Assembly (NCBI GenBank): GCA_024699125.1
Contig: JAILQE010000004.1
Coordinates: 16,573-80,572 of the forward strand
Source: Candidatus Saccharimonadota bacterium
GTDB taxonomy: Bacteria; Patescibacteriota; Saccharimonadia; Saccharimonadales; Saccharimonadaceae
Direction of reading: 5' to 3'
DNA length: 64,000 bases
This document shows positions 25,097-32,689 of this stretch, in pieces; the first letter of the stretch is position 1, and each line of letters begins with the position of its first letter. Both the position numbers and the translations under genes were made by a program. Below the pieces are notes generated by a model, which saw nothing but the letters and a program-made list of their open reading frames with translations, was not told the origin of the DNA and did no database searches.

Positions 25097-25125
25097 TTGA
25101 CAATCAAAACCATAAGGGTTATAAT
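25097..25125 (+). promoter_or_regulatory. Consensus promoter TTGACA-17-TATAAT
   Basis: Drives the sortase substrate at 25171. The A-rich leader (GGTCATATACAAAAATAAA) resembles that of the WxL-like gene at 1789. Confidence 0.9.
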
Positions 25126-25170
25126 GCAAAATATACAAGGTCATATACAAAAATAAACAAGGAAATTTTT

Positions 25171-26019
25171 ATGAAAAAGAGTCTTGGCCTCAAAATTTGT
25201 GCCGGCCTTTTGGCGGTACCAATTTTAGGCACATTCTGCCGCGGCGCGTTCGCGACAACTAATAGCATTCTTAAGGTGGGTAACGAGGATATTTACACCG
25301 CAAATGGTAAAGAATCTAACAACGACGAAACCGCAACTTACGATGCTACTACCAAAACCCTCACCCTTAAGAAATATCAGGGTAAAGCAATTGATACCGA
25401 TATTGCTTCTCTCACTATCAAAGTTGCTGAAGCAAGCACCATCACCGATACGGTAAAATCAATCCATTCTACTGGTAACCTTATCGTTACTGGCGAAAAA
25501 CTCACCGTTTCAAATGGTATCGACACAGAAGGTGGTTTCACCCTCGATTCTGGTAATGTTGATCTTGGCGCAACTGATTTGACCGCCAAAGGCACCATCA
25601 AAATCAATGGTACCATCAAGGCCGGTTCCATCAGCCTTACCGCTGAATCCCCAGCCAAAGCCAAAATCATGTTTGACGCAAAAGCTGATGTGACTGTCTC
25701 TAAAGACATCACCGCAAATTACACCACCAAAATCACTACAAAAGGCATCGAGCTCAACAAAGTTTGTGCTAATGCTCAAATCATCAACCTTGAAGAATCT
25801 GGTAAAAGCACCGCTTCTACTACTGTATTCTCAAGCGATGGCAAAGTTGGTGTAACCAAAGGTGTAAAAATTGCAAGCTCAGTTTGCGACACCAAGACCG
25901 ACACCAAAACTAATGACAAAGAAAACCCAGACACTGCTGATAGCATCTACTTCTACGTAGCAGCTTTGGTAGCTTCGTCCGCTATCCTAGTCTACAGGCG
26001 CCGTCTTGCTAAGCATTAA
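25171..26019 (+). CDS. Sortase substrate with NPDTA sorting signal
   Basis: 282 aa: signal peptide (LKICAGLLAVPILGTF, cleavage near AFA-TTN), a Thr/Lys-rich beta-helix-like body with repeating GTIKIN / GTIKAG patterns, then ENPDTADS, a hydrophobic helix (FYVAALVASSAILVY) and RRR. NPDTA fits the class B/D style of sorting motif better than LPxTG, and a class B sortase is encoded directly downstream, so it is probably the dedicated substrate. AAGGAA ribosome site. A strong terminator follows the stop codon, inside the sortase frame. Confidence 0.78.
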   Translation: MKKSLGLKICAGLLAVPILGTFCRGAFATTNSILKVGNEDIYTANGKESNNDETATYDATTKTLTLKKYQGKAIDTDIASLTIKVAEASTITDTVKSIHSTGNLIVTGEKLTVSNGIDTEGGFTLDSGNVDLGATDLTAKGTIKINGTIKAGSISLTAESPAKAKIMFDAKADVTVSKDITANYTTKITTKGIELNKVCANAQIINLEESGKSTASTTVFSSDGKVGVTKGVKIASSVCDTKTDTKTNDKENPDTADSIYFYVAALVASSAILVYRRRLAKH

Positions 26020-26971
26020 TTCCTATAAACCGGATAAAAAAGTCACGAGAGCCACTAGCTCTCGTGGCTTTTTAAAAGCCAATAACAAAAAGAAAACTAC
26101 CTCAAAAAAATTCGACATTAAAAGTGACCCACGCGTTATCATGCGCGGCATCATCTATACCTTGACCTCCGTAGTATTAATCTTTTGTATTTGTTTTTCT
26201 GCCTACAACATTATCAAATGGCGTGCCGAGAACGAACTAGCAGACGAACAAATCCGCGAGATTCAAGCCGAAACCGTAATCGTAGAGGTGGAACCCGAGC
26301 CAGAGCCAGAACCAAAGCCGGAACCAATTGTTAAACCAAAAGAAGGAGCCGATGTAGCAATTTCCAGTACTGATCCATATTGGGAATTATCAAAAATCCC
26401 ACTAATTAGCGTTGATTTAACCAGTTCAATCGCCAAAAACCAAGACGTCGCCGGTTGGGTTCAAGTACCAGGAACCAATATTAATTACCCATTCGTACAT
26501 ACCAACAATAATGAGTACTATTTGCGTCACTCTTTGAATCATACCTGGAATTCTGCTGGCTGGGTTTTTCTTGATGCCAGCAACAACACCAACCTCACAG
26601 ACCAAAACCAAATTCTTTATGCACATGGTAGGCTCGATGGCTCAATGTTTGGCTCACTCGTGAATGTACTGTCAAAAAACTGGCAGGAAAAGACCGAAAA
26701 TCATGTCGTCAAAATCTCCACTCGCGATTCAAACTCACTTTGGCAAGTGTTTAGCGTTTACCGCATCCCAGTAACTAGCGATTACCTTGTCACGCATTTC
26801 GACAGCGACGAAGCCTTTGACGAATTCTTGCAAAAGATCAGCGCCCGCAGCATTTACGACTTTCAAACTAATGTTCACGCCAGCGACAAAGTCATTACAC
26901 TCTCCACGTGTATAGGAACTACTGAGCGCGCCGTGTTGCACGCCAAACTCATTAAAATCGCCCAAAAATAA
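26006..26971 (+). CDS. Class B-type sortase
   Basis: Up to 321 aa. A Lys-rich N-terminus, one membrane helix (GIIYTLTSVVLIFCICFSAYNII), a Glu/Pro spacer (EPEPEPEPKPEP), then the catalytic domain: VPGTNINYPFVH, ILYAHG with the catalytic His, DGSMFGSL, TLSTC with the nucleophile Cys, and TERAVLHAKL with the Arg. It transfers wall-sorted proteins to peptidoglycan. The start is uncertain: the frame opens at a TTG overlapping the substrate gene, and a terminator lies inside the first 25 codons; the first ATG (26141) would begin at the membrane helix and lacks a ribosome site. Confidence 0.85.
   Translation: MLSINSYKPDKKVTRATSSRGFLKANNKKKTTSKKFDIKSDPRVIMRGIIYTLTSVVLIFCICFSAYNIIKWRAENELADEQIREIQAETVIVEVEPEPEPEPKPEPIVKPKEGADVAISSTDPYWELSKIPLISVDLTSSIAKNQDVAGWVQVPGTNINYPFVHTNNNEYYLRHSLNHTWNSAGWVFLDASNNTNLTDQNQILYAHGRLDGSMFGSLVNVLSKNWQEKTENHVVKISTRDSNSLWQVFSVYRIPVTSDYLVTHFDSDEAFDEFLQKISARSIYDFQTNVHASDKVITLSTCIGTTERAVLHAKLIKIAQK
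26041..26073 (+). terminator. Terminator hairpin lying within the 5' part of the sortase frame
   Basis: AGTCACGAGAGC / GCTCTCGTGGCT stem followed by TTTTT. It should reduce sortase transcription from the substrate promoter. Confidence 0.8.
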
Positions 26972-26979
26972 TTTAAGTA

Positions 26980-26987
26980 TGTATAAT
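26980..26987 (+). promoter_or_regulatory. Leaderless-type promoter of murJ
   Basis: TG-TATAAT, -10 at 26982-26987, 7 nt before the ATG. Confidence 0.65.
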
Positions 26988-26994
26988 AATTTAT

Positions 26995-28635
26995 ATGAAA
27001 CGTTTGCGTTTTAAATCTGTTGTGGCTCTGGCCAATTCCAAATTATCGGTAAAATCTGCCGCCATCGTGCTAGCTAGTTCTACTTTGATTTCCGCTCTGC
27101 TCGGGCTCTTTCGCGATCGTCTTCTCAACTCTTACTATCTTGGTACTTATCCAACCGGTATCGATGCCTACACGGCTGCCTTTACTATTCCAGACTTCAT
27201 GTTTTTCATTTTGACATCCGGCGCCCTCGCCGTATCATTTATTCCGGTATTTAACCAGCGTCTGGCTAGTGGCAATAAAAAATCTGCCTGGGAACTTTCA
27301 TCCAGCTTGCTTAATCTACTAGCGCTCGTTACCTTAGTGGCTAGCGTTTTAATTATGATTTTTGCTGATCCTTTGATCCGCTACATTGTAAGCCCTGGTC
27401 TCGATGAATCCGGCATGTCACTTGCCATTAATATGACCCGCGTAATCGCCTTAAACCCATTCTTATTCTCAATTGCAACCGTTTTAACCTCAATTCAGCA
27501 AGCCGTAGGGCGCTTCGTGTTTTATGCCTTCGCGCCGGCTATTTATAATATCGGCATCATGATCGGTATCGTCTGCTTTACGGACGGCATCAATATCTTT
27601 GGAATTCAACTCTTTGAAGGCGGCATCATGGGCGTTGCACTCGGCGTAATCCTAGGTGCCATTCTGCAATTAATCGTGTCGCTGATTGGTCTCTTTGGTC
27701 TTGGGTTTGATTATGAATTCAAAATCCGCTGGAAAAACCAAGGTTTTCGCTCGATTTTAAAACTTTTGCCAGCTCGTTCTTTGGACCAGGGAATTGATTA
27801 CGTCAACTCCATCGTCAACACTAACCTTTCATCACGCATGGGGGCTGGCGCCGTACGTTCATTCAACCAGGCCTCAGCCTTGCATCAAATGCCAGTTAAC
27901 TTGATCGGTGTGGCGATTTCTACCGCCTTCTTCCCGAAGCTCACCGAAGAGCTCGGCCAGGGCGACGAAGAGGAGTTTATGAATACCTTCAGGAAAGCTC
28001 TGCGCACCATCGTGTGGATTTCGCTACCGGTGGCTGTCATCGTGTTCTTTGCGCGTGGCTACGTAGTTAGCTTTGTCAGTAACATCGGCAACAACACTAG
28101 TAATGGCACTATTGCAAGCGTGCTAGGTGCACTCGTGCTCGCGATTTTTGCTCGTTCTGTATTTCATATTGCTTCACGCGGGTTCTATGCCTACCAAGAC
28201 ACCAAAACACCATTCATCGTCTCAATTATCGCTATCGGGCTCACTATGCTACTTTCAGTGCTATTCTTTAAGCTCGGTTATGGCGTAGATGGGCTTGGTT
28301 TTGCCCAAAGTATCGGCGCCATCGTCGAAATTATCATTTTGCTCATAGCTTTGGAACGCCGCTCACGTCGCAAACTATTCAATAAAGCCTTCTGGAAATC
28401 ATTTAGTCGCATGGCAATCGCCACCGCTATCGCCGGCTGCGTCGCCTTCTCGCTTACCAAATTCATTCCTTTGATGGCTACCGATAACTCACTTCTCATC
28501 ACGATTCCAAAATTCCTGCTCATCGCCAGCCTTTCGATTGTTTCTTATGTTATCGCCAGTTTCTTCCTCAATCTTGAAGAAGCCAAACCATTCATCAATT
28601 ACATCAAACGAATCCTCTTTAAAAACCTCAAATAA
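26995..28635 (+). CDS. murJ: Lipid II flippase MurJ
   Basis: 546 aa, polytopic (about 14 helices). The MviN family pattern is clear: N-terminal GLFRDRLLNSYYLGTYPTGIDAYTAAFTIPDF with the conserved Arg-Asp, and later RGFYAYQDTKTPFIVS. It moves lipid-linked peptidoglycan precursor across the membrane for PBP1A. The leaderless-type promoter sets the start. Confidence 0.94.
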   Translation: MKRLRFKSVVALANSKLSVKSAAIVLASSTLISALLGLFRDRLLNSYYLGTYPTGIDAYTAAFTIPDFMFFILTSGALAVSFIPVFNQRLASGNKKSAWELSSSLLNLLALVTLVASVLIMIFADPLIRYIVSPGLDESGMSLAINMTRVIALNPFLFSIATVLTSIQQAVGRFVFYAFAPAIYNIGIMIGIVCFTDGINIFGIQLFEGGIMGVALGVILGAILQLIVSLIGLFGLGFDYEFKIRWKNQGFRSILKLLPARSLDQGIDYVNSIVNTNLSSRMGAGAVRSFNQASALHQMPVNLIGVAISTAFFPKLTEELGQGDEEEFMNTFRKALRTIVWISLPVAVIVFFARGYVVSFVSNIGNNTSNGTIASVLGALVLAIFARSVFHIASRGFYAYQDTKTPFIVSIIAIGLTMLLSVLFFKLGYGVDGLGFAQSIGAIVEIIILLIALERRSRRKLFNKAFWKSFSRMAIATAIAGCVAFSLTKFIPLMATDNSLLITIPKFLLIASLSIVSYVIASFFLNLEEAKPFINYIKRILFKNLK

Positions 28636-28636
28636 A

Positions 28637-28645
28637 TGGTATAAT
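28637..28645 (+). promoter_or_regulatory. Leaderless-type promoter of gatCAB
   Basis: TGGTATAAT begins 2 nt after the murJ stop; -10 ends 7 nt before the gatC ATG. Confidence 0.75.
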
Positions 28646-28652
28646 ATTACGC

Positions 28653-28940
28653 ATGGAAATAACTCGCGAGGACTTAAAACATTTAGCTGACTTGTCTAAT
28701 TTTTCGTTACCAGAAGAAGAAATGGACTCTTTACAGAACGACCTAGACGGCATCGTTAAATATATTTCTGAGCTCAGCGAACTTAATACGGATGGCGTAG
28801 AGCCAACCTATCAAGTTTTTGAGATGGACAACGTTTGGCGTGATGACGAAATTAAAGCTCAGGATGCCAACCGCGAGGAATTACTGGATTTAACCGTAGA
28901 AGAAAAAGAAAATCAAATTAAAGTTCCAAAGGTGCTCTAA
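28653..28940 (+). CDS. gatC: Asp/Glu-tRNA amidotransferase subunit C
   Basis: 95 aa. The small helical subunit that wraps GatA: LKHLADLSNFSLPEEEMDSLQNDLDGI and the C-terminal belt with NVWRDDE. It overlaps gatA by one base, giving the operon gatC-gatA-orf-gatB. With no need for GlnRS or AsnRS, the complex would make Gln- or Asn-tRNA by transamidation. Confidence 0.93.
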   Translation: MEITREDLKHLADLSNFSLPEEEMDSLQNDLDGIVKYISELSELNTDGVEPTYQVFEMDNVWRDDEIKAQDANREELLDLTVEEKENQIKVPKVL

Positions 28941-30310
28941 TGAAAATTGCTAACAAAAACGTTACCGCCACAATGCTTGTAAATGACGCCCTTAAGAAGG
29001 CTGAGTTTTTCAAGGATTACAATATCTTTACTTCGCTCTATAAAGACGCCGCTTTAAAGAAAGCCGCCGAAATCGATGAGAAGATTAAAAACGGTGAACC
29101 AGTTGGCCGCCTAGCTGGTGTACCTTTTGCCGCCAAGGATAACTTCCTCGTAAAAGACACAATCACTACCGCTTCGGCTCACATTTTGGAACCATTTAAA
29201 GCGCCAATTACTTCTACCGTAGTTGAACAACTCGGAAAAGAAGGTGCAATCATGATCGGCAAGGTCAACCTAGACGCTTTTGCCCACGGTTCCTCTACCG
29301 AAAACTCTTACTTTGGTCCAACTCTGAACGCTTTTGATAAAACCCGTGTAGCTGGCGGTTCATCCGGTGGCTCTGCCGTAGCCGTCGCACTTGATGTCGT
29401 AGAATTTGCTACCGGCTCCGATACCGGTGGTTCAATTCGCCAGCCAGCCTCGTTTAACGGCGTTTATGGCCTCAAACCAACCTACGGCGCCACTTCACGC
29501 TATGGCGTAGTTTCGATGGCTAGCTCGCTCGACGTTAACGGTTTCTTCACTAAAACTCCAGAAGATATGGACCTCCTCATGTCTATCTGCGCCCACCGCG
29601 ATGAAAAAGATCTTACCACGTTGCCAGATTTCTATGAAGAAACTTCAGCCAAACCAGTTAAAACCGTCGGCGTCGTCAAAGATTTTGATAATGACGCCGT
29701 AGATCCAGAAATTCGCGCCGCCCTGAAGGCAAAATGTGAAGAATTAAAGAAAAAAGGCATTGATATCATTGAGCTTGATATGCCAACCTTAAAATACGCC
29801 TTGGCCGTGTATTACATTATTCAGCCAGCCGAAGTCGCCAGCAACCTTAGCCGCTACGACGGCATTCGCTATGGCTTCCGTTCTGAGAATTCTACCAATT
29901 TGGACGATCTTTATGGCAACACTAGAAATGAAGGCTTCATGAAAGAGAACAAGCGCCGCATTATGATCGGCAACTTCGTGTTAAGTTCTGGTTTTTATGA
30001 TGCATATTTCTTGAAAGCCGCCAAAGCCCGCACACTTTTGATCGAAGAATATAAAAAAGCCTTCGAAAAATGCGACGTAATTTTGGCACCAGTTTCACCA
30101 AACCCAGCCTTTAAGCTCGGCGAAAAGGTCAACGACCCAGTCGCTATGTACATGGAAGATATTATGTCCGTTTCAATTAACCTCGCCGGCATTCCTGGCC
30201 TTGCTATTCCAGCCGGCAAAACCGAGAGCGGCCTGCCAATCGGCCTCCAGGTACTTGGCCCACGCCGCAGCGACAAAACAATCATTAAATTCGCGGAGGA
30301 GATTAAGTAA
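28940..30310 (+). CDS. gatA: Asp/Glu-tRNA amidotransferase subunit A
   Basis: 456 aa amidase that releases ammonia from glutamine. The Ser-cisSer-Lys triad is visible: Lys in PFAAKDNFLV, Ser in GGSSGGSAVAV and the nucleophile region GSDTGGSIRQPA. The C-terminal GIPGLAIPAG segment is typical. Normal length. Overlaps both neighbours by single bases. Confidence 0.96.
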   Translation: MKIANKNVTATMLVNDALKKAEFFKDYNIFTSLYKDAALKKAAEIDEKIKNGEPVGRLAGVPFAAKDNFLVKDTITTASAHILEPFKAPITSTVVEQLGKEGAIMIGKVNLDAFAHGSSTENSYFGPTLNAFDKTRVAGGSSGGSAVAVALDVVEFATGSDTGGSIRQPASFNGVYGLKPTYGATSRYGVVSMASSLDVNGFFTKTPEDMDLLMSICAHRDEKDLTTLPDFYEETSAKPVKTVGVVKDFDNDAVDPEIRAALKAKCEELKKKGIDIIELDMPTLKYALAVYYIIQPAEVASNLSRYDGIRYGFRSENSTNLDDLYGNTRNEGFMKENKRRIMIGNFVLSSGFYDAYFLKAAKARTLLIEEYKKAFEKCDVILAPVSPNPAFKLGEKVNDPVAMYMEDIMSVSINLAGIPGLAIPAGKTESGLPIGLQVLGPRRSDKTIIKFAEEIK

Positions 30311-30729
30311 TGGACGGTGGCTTAATTACTTTTATCGTGGCAATCATTATTGTGGGTGCTTTGATTTTTGTAGCAATCTTGCTCACCGGCAAGCGCAACT
30401 ATCATCTTAATACTGAATTTTATCAGTCTAAATTCCTCGCGATCGAGAGCCGTTTGCAAAAAGAAAACTCAGCCAGTTACACTCTCTCGATTATTGAAGC
30501 CGACAAGCTGCTCGACAAAGCCTTGATGGAAGTAGGTCTCGCTGGCAAAACTATGGGTGACCGCCTCAAAAAATCCAACGGCCGTTTTTCAGACATTAAT
30601 GCTGTGTGGCGCGTCCACAAACTTCGCAACGCTGTCGCTCATGACGCTGATACCGAAATTACATTCGTACAGGCCAAAAATGCCATCGCGATTTATAAAC
30701 AAGCCTTAAAAGATTTAGGAGCTATCTAA
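30310..30729 (+). CDS. Membrane-anchored HEPN-like protein between gatA and gatB
   Basis: 139 aa of unknown function. An N-terminal membrane helix (ITFIVAIIIVGALIFVAILL) is followed by a helical domain. Near the end, RNAVAHD (Arg106 to His111) gives an R-x4-H motif inside LRNAVAHDADTEITFVQAKNAIAIY, as in HEPN domains, where Arg and His form the RNase site. It is tightly packed between two subunits of the tRNA amidotransferase with one-base overlaps on both sides. The HEPN assignment rests on the motif and the helical pattern only. Confidence 0.6.
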   Translation: MDGGLITFIVAIIIVGALIFVAILLTGKRNYHLNTEFYQSKFLAIESRLQKENSASYTLSIIEADKLLDKALMEVGLAGKTMGDRLKKSNGRFSDINAVWRVHKLRNAVAHDADTEITFVQAKNAIAIYKQALKDLGAI

Positions 30730-32147
30730 TGAAATATATTCCAACTATCGGTATTGAATGCCACGTTCAGCTCTGCACCAAAACTAAGCTCTTTTCTGAG
30801 GTAGATAACGACGCTCGCGGCAAGGAGCCAAACTCCTGCGTTTCGCCAGTTGATTACGCTTTGCCTGGTATGTTGCCACGCTTAAACGGGGAAGCAGTTA
30901 AGTTTGCTGTTCGCGCTGGCCACGCTATGAACTGCGCCATCAACCCAAAATCTCGTTTTGATCGCAAACATTATTTTTACCCAGATTCACCAAAAGGCTA
31001 CCAGATTACTCAGTTCTTCCACCCAATTATTGGTGAAGGCTTTGTTGAACTTCCAAGCGGTACCAAAATCCGCATCGAGCACGCTCACCTTGAAGGCGAC
31101 GCCGGTAAATTGACCCACTTTAGCAATTATTCACTTGTTGATTTAAACCGCGTTGATACGCCGCTTATCGAAATTGTCTCCATGCCAGACATCCACTCGG
31201 CTGCTGACGCTCGCGATTACGCCAAAGAGTTGTGGCGCTTGATGACTTTTGCCAAGGTTACCTACGGCGACCTATATAACGGCAACATGCGCTTTGACGT
31301 AAACGTTTCGATCGCACCAGAAGGCGCCGATAAACTCGGCACCCGCACCGAAACCAAGAACCTGAACTCTTTCCGCTCAATCGAGCGCGCAGTGGAATAC
31401 GAAATCAAACGCCAAACCAAATTACTTGAAGCTGGCGAAACCATCCGCCAAGAAACCCGCGGTTGGAACGACGCCACTGGCGAATCCACCCCGCAGCGCT
31501 CCAAGGAAGAGGCCAAAGACTACCGCTATATGCCAGAGCCAGACTTACCACCGCTTAATCTTTCTGAAGAATTCATCAGTGCTGCGCTCGAAAACTTCCC
31601 AATGATGCCAAGCGACTATCGCAAGATGCTCGGCAGCATTGTTCCAGATGCCACACTCGAAGTTTTGCTCGACTACCCTAAGCTTATGGAAAAACTCAGC
31701 GAACTAAAAGAAAACACCGCAGCTTTGAAGCGCATTTCAAATCTCTTTTCTTCCGTACTTCTAGCCGAAGAGAACTTTAGCTTACTTAACGACGAGCTTC
31801 CATCCAAGCAACAATTGCTTGACCTAGCCGAAATGCTCGACAAAAACGAGCTCAGCTCTACCGGTGGTAAAGAAGTATTTATTAAATTCTTTGATCCAGA
31901 AATGCATTTTAAAGCTACCCGCGAAATTGCCAAAGAACTTGGCGTAGTCCAGGAAAACGACCTCGGCGCACTCGAAGCCATCGTAGATGCGGTCCTTGCA
32001 AAACCAGAAACTCAAAAAGCCCAGGAAGATTATAAAAACGGGGAACAAAAGGTGATCGGCTTCCTCGTTGGTCAAGTTATGAAAGAATCCCACGGCAAAG
32101 CTAACCCATCCGCCGTACAGGAAATCTTAAGAAAGAAACTAGCTTAA
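30729..32147 (+). CDS. gatB: Asp/Glu-tRNA amidotransferase subunit B
   Basis: 472 aa kinase-like subunit that activates the misacylated tRNA. PTIGIECHVQL at the N-terminus, FDRKHYFYPDSPKGYQITQF, and the C-terminal YqeY-like tail (VIGFLVGQVMKESHGKANP) are diagnostic. Ends with TAATG overlap into the next gene. Confidence 0.96.
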   Translation: MKYIPTIGIECHVQLCTKTKLFSEVDNDARGKEPNSCVSPVDYALPGMLPRLNGEAVKFAVRAGHAMNCAINPKSRFDRKHYFYPDSPKGYQITQFFHPIIGEGFVELPSGTKIRIEHAHLEGDAGKLTHFSNYSLVDLNRVDTPLIEIVSMPDIHSAADARDYAKELWRLMTFAKVTYGDLYNGNMRFDVNVSIAPEGADKLGTRTETKNLNSFRSIERAVEYEIKRQTKLLEAGETIRQETRGWNDATGESTPQRSKEEAKDYRYMPEPDLPPLNLSEEFISAALENFPMMPSDYRKMLGSIVPDATLEVLLDYPKLMEKLSELKENTAALKRISNLFSSVLLAEENFSLLNDELPSKQQLLDLAEMLDKNELSSTGGKEVFIKFFDPEMHFKATREIAKELGVVQENDLGALEAIVDAVLAKPETQKAQEDYKNGEQKVIGFLVGQVMKESHGKANPSAVQEILRKKLA

Positions 32148-32599
32148 TGCTCGTATCGATCATCCTCACACTGCTTATCGCCATGGTGCCAGTTATCGAG
32201 CTTCGTGGCGCTATTCCTTTTGGTGTCGCGCACGGTCTTGCGCCTCTGTTATCAGCAGGGCTCGCTATCATCGGCAATCTACTACCAATCCCATTTTTGC
32301 TACTTTTAGTTCCAAAAGTTTTTGACTTTTTGCGCGATAAAAAGCTCACCAAAAAAATGATCACCTGGCTTGAAGCCAAAGCCGATAAAAACAAGAAAAC
32401 CGTCGACAAATACGGCTGGCTCGGGCTCATCATCCTGGTCGCTATTCCACTTCCTGGCACTGGCGCCTGGACTGGCGCGCTCGTTTCAAGCTGTTTCAAG
32501 ATGAAATTCTGGCCATCAGTTCTCGCCATTATCATCGGCGTTTTGATCGCCGGCGCCATCGTGCTTGGCCTCACCTACGGATTCACGGCCGTTCTCTAA
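32147..32599 (+). CDS. Small multidrug export-family membrane protein (COG2426-like)
   Basis: 150 aa with four to five helices. The pair of motifs PVIELRGAIPFGVA and AIPLPGTGAWTGAL is characteristic of the PF06695 family, whose transport role is only presumed. Overlaps gatB by one base, last gene of the gat operon. Confidence 0.8.
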   Translation: MLVSIILTLLIAMVPVIELRGAIPFGVAHGLAPLLSAGLAIIGNLLPIPFLLLLVPKVFDFLRDKKLTKKMITWLEAKADKNKKTVDKYGWLGLIILVAIPLPGTGAWTGALVSSCFKMKFWPSVLAIIIGVLIAGAIVLGLTYGFTAVL

Positions 32600-32627
32600 A
32601 ATACCCCTACACAACTCTAAAAAAATG

Positions 32628-32636
32628 TGCTAAAAT
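32628..32636 (+). promoter_or_regulatory. Extended -10 of fusA (TGCTAAAAT)
   Basis: No clear -35. A 50-nt A-rich leader precedes fusA, with a weak AAGGAAAA ribosome site. Confidence 0.55.
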
Positions 32637-32689
32637 TAAAAGCGTCTATTTTTTAATGTAAAAATCACTAATATTAAATAAGGAAAAAT

